The translations under genes were made by a program, and so were the position numbers. A DNA stretch of 64,000 nucleotides from an uncultured Spartobacteria bacterium. GTDB taxonomy: Bacteria; Verrucomicrobiota; Verrucomicrobiia; Chthoniobacterales; Chthoniobacteraceae. The notes below the pieces were generated by a model. That model was given only the letters and a program-made list of their open reading frames with translations, was not told the origin of the DNA and did not search any database. The stretch spans positions 1 through 64,000 of the forward strand of contig CAIRYQ010000122.1 in NCBI GenBank assembly GCA_903882875.1. The letters run 5' to 3'. Each line of letters starts with the position of its first letter. Position 1 is the first letter of the stretch. Below are positions 56,125 through 64,000 of this stretch, in pieces.

Positions 56125-56834
56125 TTCTTCGCCTCCTTGGGCTTGATGACGGTGGGCGATTCCTTCAGCTCATGCGTGCGATCGAGCGAGAGGAGGTAAT
56201 CCGCAAGGCGCTCGGCCTCGTGCGTGGGCACGTATTCAAATTTGCCATCGGTCTCAACGGCGTTCGGCGACGGCTTCTCGCCGATTTCTTTTTTCTCAAA
56301 AAAGAAGCGGTACGGCGGGCACTTCGAATCGGTAAAAATGGCGCGCGGGTTGAACAGATGTTTGTAAATCCACCGCTCGTTGCGCTCGGCGGGCTTCTTC
56401 GGGTCGTCCTCGTGTTCGTCGCGCCACATGCTCACGGTTTTTTCGGTGCCGTCCTTTTGAGTGACCTTCACGGTCCATCCGAAATTTGCCAAGTCCGGCC
56501 CGAGGCGCTGGCTGCCGAGCAGCGGCACATCCTCGTAAAGATAGTCGCGCGCAACGGTGCGCCGCGAACCCCAGCCACGCTCCATGTCCGGCCCATACTG
56601 CGGGTCGCGCACCTGCTGCGTGTGGCAGTAGAAGCAGCCCTCGGCGACATACACGTCGCGGCCGACCACGCTGCGTTTCTGCGGATACACGTCGGACGGG
56701 GAATTCGCGCCCTCGTCCCACTGCACCTGCGGCTGGAGCGACGCAAGCTGGCTGTGAGGGATGAGCACCATAGCGCCGAGCGAGACCGCGAACGCACCGA
56801 AGATGCCGGTGAAAAGTATGCTGGGTTTCTGCAT
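56121..56834 (-). CDS. ccoO: CcoO-type monoheme cytochrome c (cbb3 subunit II-like)
   Basis: This is a 237-residue protein. An N-terminal anchor helix ('FTGIFGAFAVSLGAMVLIPH') is followed by the CcoO signature 'YVAEGCFYCHTQQVRD' with heme site CFYCH, then 'ERGWGSRRTVARDYLYEDVP' and 'LLGSQRLGPDLANFG'. In cbb3 oxidases this protein feeds the catalytic subunit. It directly follows the degenerate CcoN-like gene (stop and start adjacent), so the two are presumably partners. The heme motif is intact even though the partner's metal sites appear lost. Confidence 0.92.
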   Translation of the reverse strand: MQKPSILFTGIFGAFAVSLGAMVLIPHSQLASLQPQVQWDEGANSPSDVYPQKRSVVGRDVYVAEGCFYCHTQQVRDPQYGPDMERGWGSRRTVARDYLYEDVPLLGSQRLGPDLANFGWTVKVTQKDGTEKTVSMWRDEHEDDPKKPAERNERWIYKHLFNPRAIFTDSKCPPYRFFFEKKEIGEKPSPNAVETDGKFEYVPTHEAERLADYLLSLDRTHELKESPTVIKPKEAKK

Positions 56835-58382
56835 TTAGTGGCCCTCCCCCGGTGTTTCGAGCAGCGTCGGCTCGCCCGCAGGCTGGCCGATGCGCAGCCG
56901 CATGAGCAGGAAATGAAAAGCGAAGATGAGCTGCGCGCCGCCGAACAGCACGTAGCCGATGTAGGTCTTCACAGGCATGTAGGCATTGGCGATCCCGTCC
57001 ACGTTGTAAAAGCCCATCTTGTCCGCAGTCGGCTCATTCAGCACGAAGCCGGTCGCGAGTCCGCCGAAAAGGAAGAGCGCGATGATCGTGCCGGCACCGT
57101 AGGCCGTGCCGAAGAAGTGCAGCTTCATGAACGTGCGCGAGAGCCATTCGCAGCCGACGAGGCGCGGCGTAATGTAGTAGATCGCGCCAAACATCACCAT
57201 GCTGAAGAAGCCCATCGTGACGAGGTGCAACTGCCCGTGCGCCCAAGAAGTGAAATGCGTGTAGCTGTCCACCGAGCGCAGCGCGGAGAACACGTTGAGC
57301 GCCGCCGCGATGCTGAAGAAAATCGTGCCGACAAACGTAAAGCGCAGCGTGGGCGACGAGGCCATCAGGCCCGTATGGCCTTTCATCGTACGGACGAAAT
57401 TTACTGTAAGCGTGGCGATCGGGATGATCATCAGGATGCTTGCAGCGATGCTCAGCGTGACCAGATACGCGGGCACCGGACCACCGCTCAGTCGCGTCAT
57501 CGCCGTGAGGCCACCGAGGAAAATCCACGACCAGAATCCAATGCTCGCAAGATTGTAGCTGTAGATCGGGCGGTTGATGACTTTGGGAATCAAATAGTAC
57601 GCCGTCGCGAGGCCGATGCAGCCGAGCCAAAGATTGAAGAGGCCATTCTGATACCAGGCATTGACGACATTTTTCATCACGCCCGCGAGTGGCATTGAAC
57701 TGAGAACTTCGGTCGTCCCGAAGAACCACGGGAAAAGGAAGAACGCCGCAGCCAGATACCAGACCGAAATGAATGGCGTGGACTGGCGGCGGTAGCGGAA
57801 AAGAATCAATCCCCAGATGCCGATGAACAGATAGCCGATGAACAGGCACAGTCGGGCCGCGCGGTGCATCTCGAAGTATTCGAGCCCGCTGTTGTAGCCG
57901 CAGAGGATCGTGATGACCGCGACCGCGACTCCCGCATTCCAGAACCACGCACCGAATTGCAGCACGGCGGGCGCCTTGATCGAGACGCGCGTGAGACGCC
58001 CGATGAGCCACGTAGCGACGCCCATTCCCGCGAGCGAGCACCAGCCGTAAATCATCGCGGTCGTGTAGGCCGGCCACACGCGGCCATACGTGAGGTGCTC
58101 GAAAATCGGGTTCACGATGCTGCGGATGTGCAGCAGCTTGTAGAGCCATTCTGGGCCGAGGATGAAATCGGGCGAGTGCAGTTTCTTCGACGCGATGTAG
58201 CCGAGCACGACGGACACGAGCAGCCAGAAAATCGCCGTCGTGAAAAACGTGAGCACCGGCCCGCGGGCCGACTGGTCAATGAGCGCGCGCTCGACGGCTT
58301 CGATGTCGCGCCGTGTGACATCACCCTGTGCGGCGGATGCCCCGCCCACCGGGGCGGCAGTAGTTTCGGGTGTGGCATTCAT
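56835..58382 (-). CDS. CcoN-like membrane protein without oxidase metal ligands
   Basis: This is a 515-residue, about 12-helix protein that would be annotated as cbb3 oxidase subunit I. Colinear CcoN landmarks are clear: 'LTYGRVWPAYTTAMIYGW' (CcoN L..GRLRPLHTNAVIFAF), 'AWYQNGLFNLWLG' (CcoN WYGHNAVGFFLT), 'LIPKVINRPIYSYNL' and 'THFTSWAHGQLHLVTMGF' (CcoN HYTDWTIGHVHSGALGW). In register, the TM2 heme b His is Tyr106, the first CuB His is Asn246, the CuB HH pair near residue 292 is missing, and the heme b3 His is Gln384. Only His386, a heme b ligand, remains. O2 reduction at a heme-copper site is therefore unlikely. It overlaps the upstream gene by 4 bases. Confidence 0.88.
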   Translation of the reverse strand: MNATPETTAAPVGGASAAQGDVTRRDIEAVERALIDQSARGPVLTFFTTAIFWLLVSVVLGYIASKKLHSPDFILGPEWLYKLLHIRSIVNPIFEHLTYGRVWPAYTTAMIYGWCSLAGMGVATWLIGRLTRVSIKAPAVLQFGAWFWNAGVAVAVITILCGYNSGLEYFEMHRAARLCLFIGYLFIGIWGLILFRYRRQSTPFISVWYLAAAFFLFPWFFGTTEVLSSMPLAGVMKNVVNAWYQNGLFNLWLGCIGLATAYYLIPKVINRPIYSYNLASIGFWSWIFLGGLTAMTRLSGGPVPAYLVTLSIAASILMIIPIATLTVNFVRTMKGHTGLMASSPTLRFTFVGTIFFSIAAALNVFSALRSVDSYTHFTSWAHGQLHLVTMGFFSMVMFGAIYYITPRLVGCEWLSRTFMKLHFFGTAYGAGTIIALFLFGGLATGFVLNEPTADKMGFYNVDGIANAYMPVKTYIGYVLFGGAQLIFAFHFLLMRLRIGQPAGEPTLLETPGEGH

Positions 58383-59173
58383 TTCTTGGATTCAGGCCAG
58401 TTCAAAAGTGTGGGACGCGCGGGCGCAGGGACGCTTGCGACGGTCGCGGCAGGAGACGCTGCCGATGCACCGTTTGCGGGCGCTGGTGGCGCAGGTGCAG
58501 GACTCGTAGGTGCCGCCGGTGCGGGTACGGGGGCGGACGGAGGAGTCGCTGGCGCAGACGCGGGCGTTGCCGGTGCAGGAGCCGCGGACGGTGCAGGTGC
58601 GGCGGCAGCGGCGCTGAGGTCAGGGAAAGTCACGGTCTTCGCACCGCCTCCCATCACGTTCGGCATCGTAGGTGCCGCATTGGGATCAGCGGCGGGCATC
58701 ACGTCCGCTTTCACCGAGGATGCCTTCGGCTTGCGGTTCGGGAGTCCGTCCGCAACCAGCTTGATCGCGAGATTGATTGGCATCGTCACCTCGCCCTTGG
58801 CCTTGTCTTTCCAAGCAACCGCACCAGTGAGCGCCTTGTCAGCTTCTGCCTTCAGCTTCTGCGCCTCGCGGAAACGGATCACTCCGCGCAAGTCATCGAG
58901 CTTGTCGAGATTGGGCTGCGCGCCGCCGTTGTATTTGCCGGCGGCGGCATTGAGAAGCGCCGCCGTCTCGGCCTGCTTCTTCGCCACGTCGTCCGTCTTC
59001 GCATCGTCCGCGGAACGCAGGCCGAGCGCGATCTGCTGCGGACGCAGCTCGGTGTTTGCCGCGGGCGATTTCACCCACCAGTAAACAACCGCCGCCACGA
59101 CGCAGAACGACACGATGCCGCCGAGGCCGACAAAAAATCCGCCGGGTGTGGTGACGTTGGCTTTCGATGACAT
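58379..59173 (-). CDS. Membrane-anchored Ala/Pro-rich protein in ACIII operon, unknown function
   Basis: This is a 264-residue protein. One N-terminal helix ('FVGLGGIVSFCVVAAVVYWW') is followed by a soluble helical part (about 40-145) and a low-complexity Ala/Pro/Ser tail of about 90 residues, ending in 'RPTLLNWPESKK'. It starts one base after the actF stop and overlaps the CcoN-like gene by 4 bases. No known domain was recognised. It may tether or space parts of the respiratory supercomplex, like other Pro-rich tethers, but this is only inference. Confidence 0.82.
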   Translation of the reverse strand: MSSKANVTTPGGFFVGLGGIVSFCVVAAVVYWWVKSPAANTELRPQQIALGLRSADDAKTDDVAKKQAETAALLNAAAGKYNGGAQPNLDKLDDLRGVIRFREAQKLKAEADKALTGAVAWKDKAKGEVTMPINLAIKLVADGLPNRKPKASSVKADVMPAADPNAAPTMPNVMGGGAKTVTFPDLSAAAAAPAPSAAPAPATPASAPATPPSAPVPAPAAPTSPAPAPPAPANGASAASPAATVASVPAPARPTLLNWPESKK

Positions 59174-59174
59174 G

Positions 59175-60371
59175 TCAGTTGGAAGCTTTCAGGGATTCGG
59201 CGAGGCGCGGATCTTTCGTCGGGAAGAGGTAGCCTTCGCCGAGCGTGCGGAGGAAAAGCAAGCCGAGACAGCCCCCGATTCCCAGCCACGGGAAAATCGA
59301 GGCGAGCGCCGCACGGAACGAGAAACCGACGGGGCTCCACTCGGGAATCACGATGAGGAAAATGTCGAGGAACTGCATCGCGAGAATCCACACTGCGGTG
59401 AAATTGATGAGCTTCGACTTTTTCAGCCCCTGGAAAAGCAGCGGCACGAACATGAAGAAGAACCGTCCGAACACGAGCAGGTGGCTGAGGTAATTCCAGC
59501 TCCCGGTGTTGCGCACACGGAAGTAGATCGTCTCCTCATCCAAGTTCGCGTAGGTGATGAGCATGTATTGCGAGAAGCCGATGTAGGCCCAGAAGACCGT
59601 GAAGGCCAGCAGCCACTTGCCCATGAGGTGATAGTGCTCGTCATTCACGACCGTGAGGTAGCCGAGCTTTTTCAGCCACGAGACGACGAGAATGATGAGC
59701 GCCATGCTCGCGCCCGCAGCACCGGCAAAAAGATAGACGCCCCACATCGTGGAAAACCAGTGGTGGTTCAGCGCCTTCAGCCAGTCAATGCCGGAGAAGG
59801 TGAGGCAAATCGCCAGCGTCGGGATTCCGAGGATCGCGACCTTGCGCATGATGATCGTGTGCAGTGCGGCACCATCCTTGTCCTGCGCCATGCTGCGCTT
59901 GCGGAGGATGTGCGGGAGCAGCGCGAGCAGGCCGAAAAATGCGATCGCGCGGAACCAGAAGAACGGCTTGTTCAAGTAGAGCCCCTTCGTGCCGGCGAGC
60001 GACGCGTCGGTCTGCGGCGTCTTCGTGTACCACACGTAGAGGATCGTGACGCACAGCGCGATCGGGATGAAGAACAAAGCGACGTAGCGGAGCAGCGACG
60101 CGAGATTTTCAATCTGCCGACGGATCACCACCGACCACTCAGAGTCCGTCGCGTGATGCACGCAGTTCCAAAAAAAGCAGCCACACAGCACAGTGAAGAA
60201 ATACATGAAGGCGAACAGCCAGACATGCGCGAAGAGTTCCTTGTTTGCGAAATAGACGACACCTGCACCAAGGAGACCGACGGCGGCGGCAACGCTGAAG
60301 ACATTCTTCAGCAGCACGCCTTTCGCCGCGTCGAACTTCTCGGAATTTGGGACGTGAATGGGATGGCTCAT
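59175..60371 (-). CDS. actF: Alternative complex III subunit ActF
   Basis: This is a 398-residue polytopic protein with about ten helices. The stretch 'LAFTVFWAYIGFSQYMLITY' followed by 'ANLDEETIYF' is the hallmark of ActF, one of two related quinol-site-bearing membrane subunits (with ActC) of the quinol:cytochrome c/oxidase oxidoreductase. 'CVHHATDSEWSVVIRRQIEN' is the conserved early loop. It overlaps actE by 4 bases. Confidence 0.95.
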   Translation of the reverse strand: MSHPIHVPNSEKFDAAKGVLLKNVFSVAAAVGLLGAGVVYFANKELFAHVWLFAFMYFFTVLCGCFFWNCVHHATDSEWSVVIRRQIENLASLLRYVALFFIPIALCVTILYVWYTKTPQTDASLAGTKGLYLNKPFFWFRAIAFFGLLALLPHILRKRSMAQDKDGAALHTIIMRKVAILGIPTLAICLTFSGIDWLKALNHHWFSTMWGVYLFAGAAGASMALIILVVSWLKKLGYLTVVNDEHYHLMGKWLLAFTVFWAYIGFSQYMLITYANLDEETIYFRVRNTGSWNYLSHLLVFGRFFFMFVPLLFQGLKKSKLINFTAVWILAMQFLDIFLIVIPEWSPVGFSFRAALASIFPWLGIGGCLGLLFLRTLGEGYLFPTKDPRLAESLKASN

Positions 60372-61057
60372 TTCTGCTCCTGAAGTTTCTTCTGCTCGTC
60401 AGCGGGCAGGTCGGCGAGTTTCGCGCCCGTAGCGGTCTGGAGGGCGCGCACGTATGCGACGATCGCCCAGCGATCCTCGACGGGAACCACGGGGCCGTAT
60501 GCGCCCATCGTGTTTTTGCCATGCGTGATCGTGTTGAAAATCTGGCCGTCGGGCTGCGCACGCAGCAGGTCGTCCACGAGCGGACGCACTGTCGCGAGGC
60601 CGAAGCTTTTTACGACGCCATTCCCCTGCCCCGCCGCACCGTGGCAGACTGCGCAGTAGATGTTGTATCGCTGCTGGCCGCGCACGACGAGTTCCGCGCC
60701 GCGAGCCGTGAGCACGTCAGGGATTCCGTCGCCGTACACATCGCCGATGCGGCCCGTGTTGAAATAGTCGGGCTGGTTTGCAAAGCCGCCCAAGCCGTCC
60801 ACAAGGTTGTTGCCCTCGGTCTGGAAATAGCGGCCGGGAAGATTGAATCCAATCGGCACAGTGCCGGGGATCGGCAGGCGCGCGGCACGCGAGTCATTGA
60901 AAAAATCGCTGCGATGCTGCGGCTCGTATTTCGGCTGGTGGGCCATGTCGTTGAACCACTCAACCGGCGTGTGGCCCATCTTGTCGCCACGGAATCCGGC
61001 AAGGCCGACACCGACGACTGCGAGGATGATGAGTGCTCCGAATGATGCTTTCAACAT
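60368..61057 (-). CDS. actE: Alternative complex III monoheme cytochrome c subunit ActE
   Basis: This is a 229-residue protein. An N-terminal helix ('FGALIILAVVGVGLAGFRGD') is followed by a region with 'EWFNDMAHQPKYEPQHRSDF' typical of ActE. The heme domain has 'YNIYCAVCHGAAGQGNG' and a candidate Met ligand in 'GKNTMGAYGPVVPVEDRW'. It accepts electrons from the Fe-S subunit ActB and passes them on, here presumably to the anchored cytochromes and CuA. Confidence 0.95.
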   Translation of the reverse strand: MLKASFGALIILAVVGVGLAGFRGDKMGHTPVEWFNDMAHQPKYEPQHRSDFFNDSRAARLPIPGTVPIGFNLPGRYFQTEGNNLVDGLGGFANQPDYFNTGRIGDVYGDGIPDVLTARGAELVVRGQQRYNIYCAVCHGAAGQGNGVVKSFGLATVRPLVDDLLRAQPDGQIFNTITHGKNTMGAYGPVVPVEDRWAIVAYVRALQTATGAKLADLPADEQKKLQEQK

Positions 61058-61060
61058 GGC

Positions 61061-61618
61061 CTAGTCGTGGTCAAAAACTTCGGTGACGTGTTTGCCGCCG
61101 ATTTCGGCGAGCAGCGCCTTCGCCTTCGCATCCGAAAACAGCGGGTCGCGTGTCTCGATGACGAGGAAGAATTTGTCGTCGGTCACTTTGGCAAAGCGGC
61201 TCCAGTTAAACAGCGGATGATGGAAACGCGGCAGGCCGTTGCGCAAAATCATGCCGAACGTCGCTCCAAACGCGCTGAACAGAATCGTCAGCTCATACAT
61301 CACCGGAAAGAAGAACTGGAGCGCGCGGATGCCGTGCGACCAGTCAATCGGTTTGCCATTCACGATGATCGGATAGATGCCGAAACTCGTGACGGTGACA
61401 AGACCGAGGCCGGTGAGGAATCCCGTGAGGCCGCAGACGAAGACGAATGCGGACAGCCAGGATTTTCTCATGCCCATCGCCTTGTCGAGCCCGTGAATCG
61501 GGAACGGCGAGTGACAATCCCAAGCGGTATAGCCGGCGTCGCGGACTTTTTCAGCGGCGTGGTAAATTTCCGCGGCACTTTCAAATTCAGCGCCGATTGC
61601 GTGGAGTCGTTTGCTCAT
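61061..61618 (-). CDS. actD: Alternative complex III subunit ActD (DUF3341)
   Basis: This is a 185-residue DUF3341 protein. The N-terminal soluble part 'GAEFESAAEIYHAAEKVRDA' with 'GYTAWDCHSPFPIHGLDKAM' is diagnostic. Two helices follow ('AFVFVCGLTGFLTGLGLVTV', 'FFFPVMYELTILFSAFGATF'), then a C-terminal ferredoxin-like piece. It is a structural subunit without cofactors. Confidence 0.95.
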   Translation of the reverse strand: MSKRLHAIGAEFESAAEIYHAAEKVRDAGYTAWDCHSPFPIHGLDKAMGMRKSWLSAFVFVCGLTGFLTGLGLVTVTSFGIYPIIVNGKPIDWSHGIRALQFFFPVMYELTILFSAFGATFGMILRNGLPRFHHPLFNWSRFAKVTDDKFFLVIETRDPLFSDAKAKALLAEIGGKHVTEVFDHD

Positions 61619-61620
61619 GA

Positions 61621-63087
61621 CTAGTGTGCGCTGAGCGCCGCCTCCTTCGGCTGTTCGTGGTCGTGTCCTTTTGGATCGTGATGAGGATCAGCCTGCGGTG
61701 TGACAGCCTTCACCTCGAAGGCGCAGACCATCGGCAGGAAACGCATGAAGAGCAGGAACGCGGTGATGAAGAATCCAAACGTGCCGACGAACGTGAGCAC
61801 CTCGACCCACGACGGAGTGTAGTGTCCCCATGACGACGGCAGGAAGTCCTGCGCGAGCGTGGTGCCGATGATCACGAAGCGCTCATACCACATGCCCGCA
61901 TTCACAAACTGGCACGCGATGAACACCACGATGTAATTCCGCCGCATCGCCTTGAACCAGAAAATCTGCGGCGTAATGACGTTGCAGAACATCATCGCGA
62001 AATAGTGCCAAGCATACCACCCGGTCGCGCGATTGTAGAATGCGTTGTATTCGTAGAAATGGCCGGAATACACCATCGCGATGAACAGCTCCATCAGGTA
62101 GGCGTAGCCGACGATGGATCCGGTGAGCAGGATGATTTTCGCCATCTTGTCCACGTGGTTCCGCGTCATCATGTCATCGAGCTGCGGATACAGAAGCCGC
62201 GCGGGAAGCATGAGCGTGAGCACCATGGCGAAGCCGCCGAACACGGCGCCCGCGACGAAATACGGCGGGAAAATGGTTGTGTGCCAGCCGGGGACGATGG
62301 ACGTCGCGAAGTCGAATGACACGATGGAATGCACCGAGAGCACGAGTGGCGTGCTAAGGCCGGCGAGGATGAGATACGCCATCTCGTAGTGCTGCCAGTG
62401 GCGGTTGCCACCGCGCCAGCCGAGCGCCGCGAGACCGTAGCCCCACTGCTTGAGCTTCGACTTTGCACGGTCGCGCAGCATCGCGAGATCGGGAATGAGG
62501 CCGACGTACCAGAACAGCACGGACACCGTGAAATAGGTCGAGACTGCGAACACGTCCCACAGCAGCGGCGAACGATAGTTTTGCCAGAGGCCATTCCAGT
62601 TCGGAATCGGGAACAGATACCACGCCTTCCACACACGACCAACGTGGAAGCCGGGATAGAGACCGGCGCACATCACCGCGAACAGCGTCATCGCTTCCGA
62701 GGCGCGGTTGATCGAGGTGCGCCACTTTTGACGCGTGAGGAAAAGGATCGCCGAGATGAGCGTGCCTGCGTGGCCGATGCCGATCCAGAAGACGAAATTT
62801 GTGATGTCCCACGCCCAACCGAACGGCTGGTTCTCACCCCACACACCGACGCCGTTTGAGACCTGGTAGCCGAGTAGCAGCGGCACGAGCAGCGCGATGG
62901 GCGAGAAAATGAAGAACGCGATCCACCACCACGGGCGTGTCTTTTCCTCGCAAATCACGGAGACTTTCTCGGTGATCCAGTTCAGCGAGCGGTCGTGGTT
63001 GACGAGCTTTTCGCGGACGAGTTCCGGCGGGCAGTGCAACACCACCACTCCGTCTTCGCTCACAAGTTTGGCAGCGTGGTCGGCCAT
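61621..63087 (-). CDS. actC: Alternative complex III subunit ActC (NrfD/PsrC type)
   Basis: This is a 488-residue, ten-helix NrfD/PsrC-family membrane protein. Features are '[20 protein letters not shown]', '[20 protein letters not shown]', '[20 protein letters not shown]' and '[20 protein letters not shown]'. It forms the main quinol-oxidising membrane subunit of ACIII and contacts ActB. Its ATG overlaps the actB stop by one base. The C terminus is His/Asp-rich. Confidence 0.96.
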   Translation of the reverse strand: MADHAAKLVSEDGVVVLHCPPELVREKLVNHDRSLNWITEKVSVICEEKTRPWWWIAFFIFSPIALLVPLLLGYQVSNGVGVWGENQPFGWAWDITNFVFWIGIGHAGTLISAILFLTRQKWRTSINRASEAMTLFAVMCAGLYPGFHVGRVWKAWYLFPIPNWNGLWQNYRSPLLWDVFAVSTYFTVSVLFWYVGLIPDLAMLRDRAKSKLKQWGYGLAALGWRGGNRHWQHYEMAYLILAGLSTPLVLSVHSIVSFDFATSIVPGWHTTIFPPYFVAGAVFGGFAMVLTLMLPARLLYPQLDDMMTRNHVDKMAKIILLTGSIVGYAYLMELFIAMVYSGHFYEYNAFYNRATGWYAWHYFAMMFCNVITPQIFWFKAMRRNYIVVFIACQFVNAGMWYERFVIIGTTLAQDFLPSSWGHYTPSWVEVLTFVGTFGFFITAFLLFMRFLPMVCAFEVKAVTPQADPHHDPKGHDHEQPKEAALSAH

Positions 63088-64000
63088 TACGCGTGTCCTC
63101 CAGTTTCGTGCGCAGCGCCCGCGTCATGGGGAACGTCGGGCATCTTCGGATTCGGGTTCATCACTCGTGCGAGGTAGCTCACGCGCGCATTCACGCCGAT
63201 GTAGTCGAAAAGGCGGTAGTCGCGCGGGTTGTCCTTCATCTTGCTCACGGCGCTGTTCTTGTCGTTCTTGTTGCCGAAAGTGATCGCGCCCGTCGGGCAC
63301 GCCTGCGCGCACGCGCTCGTGAAGCTGTCGGTCGGCACCTGCACGTCGGGGCTGTCCTTCGCCTTCACTTTCGCGGCGATCTTTGCTTCCTGGATGCGCT
63401 GCACGCAGAACGTGCATTTCTCCATGACGCCGCGCATGCGCACCGTGACGTTCGGGTTCTTCGACATCTTCAGCGTGTCGGCCATGCCCTTTTCGTTGAT
63501 CAGATTCCAGCGGAAGTATTTGTCCTTCTGGCGCTCGTTGAAGTCAAAAAAGTTGAAGCGGCGGACTTTGAAAGGACAGTTGTTCGCGCAATACCGCGTG
63601 CCGATGCAGCGGTTGTAGGCCATCACGTTCAGGCCGTCGTCACTGTGAACGGTTGCGTTCACGGGGCAGACGGTTTCGCACGGCGCGTTCTCGCAATGCT
63701 GACAGGGCATCGGCTGCATGACCATGCGCGGCTCATCCACGTTGAGCGCATTTTTGCCGCCCTTCTTCTCCTCGCGGTCATTCATGTTCGTCACAAAGTA
63801 ACGATCCATGCGAATCCAGTGCATCTCGCGGCCCTCCGCGACCTGCTCCTTGCCGACGACGGGAATATTGTTCTCGCTCTGACACGCGATCATGCACGCG
63901 GAGCAGCCGGTGCAAATGCTGAGGTCCACGGCCATGCCCCACTGGTGGTGCTTGTCCGTGAGTTCGGGATGCGAATACGCGCTCTGCGGAATCGGGTAGC
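63087..64000 (-). CDS. actB: Alternative complex III Fe-S subunit ActB, C-terminal part (5' end outside window)
   Basis: The reading frame is open to the window edge, so the visible 304 codons are the end of a larger protein. The Met at 63935 is internal: upstream codons read '[20 protein letters not shown]', a conserved ActB stretch. Fe-S motifs are '[16 protein letters not shown]', '[18 protein letters not shown]', '[18 protein letters not shown]' and the pair 'CTFCVQRIQ' / '[13 protein letters not shown]', giving several [4Fe-4S] and probably one [3Fe-4S] cluster. It carries electrons from the quinol site to ActE and ActA. Confidence 0.96.
   Translation of the reverse strand, partial: YPIPQSAYSHPELTDKHHQWGMAVDLSICTGCSACMIACQSENNIPVVGKEQVAEGREMHWIRMDRYFVTNMNDREEKKGGKNALNVDEPRMVMQPMPCQHCENAPCETVCPVNATVHSDDGLNVMAYNRCIGTRYCANNCPFKVRRFNFFDFNERQKDKYFRWNLINEKGMADTLKMSKNPNVTVRMRGVMEKCTFCVQRIQEAKIAAKVKAKDSPDVQVPTDSFTSACAQACPTGAITFGNKNDKNSAVSKMKDNPRDYRLFDYIGVNARVSYLARVMNPNPKMPDVPHDAGAAHETGGHA

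Noticed and set aside
56121-58382. A functional cbb3 terminal oxidase
   Set aside because: The CcoN-like subunit lacks the CuB and heme b3 ligand histidines, and no CcoP or fixGHIS assembly genes are present.

Overview
The window looks like the chromosome of a GC-rich member of the Verrucomicrobia (PVC group), probably near Chthoniobacter/Spartobacteria. This is inferred from gene content, not from a marker tree. The signs are paired DUF1501 and PSD1/DUF1549/DUF1553 proteins, several DUF1080 and Gfo/Idh/MocA proteins with twin-arginine leaders, a double-length UvrA as known in Chlamydiae, an alternative complex III locus, and almost no Shine-Dalgarno motifs even before eno and rplS.

Region 1-16.4 kb holds mostly exported proteins for attacking complex carbohydrate. 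It contains the end of a class III nucleotide cyclase, an FG-GAP repeat metalloprotease-like protein, two DUF1080 glycoside-hydrolase-like proteins, a TAT-exported Gfo/Idh/MocA protein, a sialate O-acetylesterase, a HEAT-repeat protein, a SUMF1-fold protein without the usual cysteines, a DUF1501/PSD1 pair (PSD1 broken by one base), an SGNH hydrolase and an alpha/beta hydrolase.

Region 16.6-36.9 kb is mainly housekeeping. It contains a coiled-coil exported protein, a lone OppD-like ATPase, a Nudix protein, an ECF sigma factor with a coupled membrane protein and a PDZ protein, yraN-rnhB-rplS, tadA, an SDR and a Gfo/Idh pair, the 1915-residue uvrA, eno-ftsB, tmk, two peroxiredoxins and an rsmA-Nudix fusion.

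Region 36.9-44.2 kb is more lineage-specific. An AT-richer gap leads to tRNA-Arg(CCU), followed by three exported proteins (a helical-repeat protein, a G8-domain protein and a DUF6600 proline-rich protein). Each is preceded by a copy of a 54-base intergenic repeat. trpC, a GAF protein and a TAT-exported TIM-barrel isomerase follow.

Region 46.6-64 kb is one long minus-strand respiratory operon with tight start/stop overlaps. In transcription order it reads: actB (cut by the window edge), actC, actD, actE, actF, a Pro/Ala-rich membrane protein, a CcoN-like protein, ccoO, a two-domain cytochrome c, a one-domain cytochrome c, ctaD (CoxI), CoxIII, CoxIV, two small membrane proteins, CoxII, then ctaA, ctaB, sco and DUF420. 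Alternative complex III takes electrons from quinol and passes them through c-type hemes to an aa3-type oxidase. The last genes make heme A and load copper.

The most interesting observation is the CcoN-like protein in the middle of this operon. It has the cbb3 subunit I fold landmarks, but five of the six metal-ligand histidines appear to be replaced. It is therefore probably not an oxidase but a structural or electron-transfer part of an ACIII-aa3 supercomplex.
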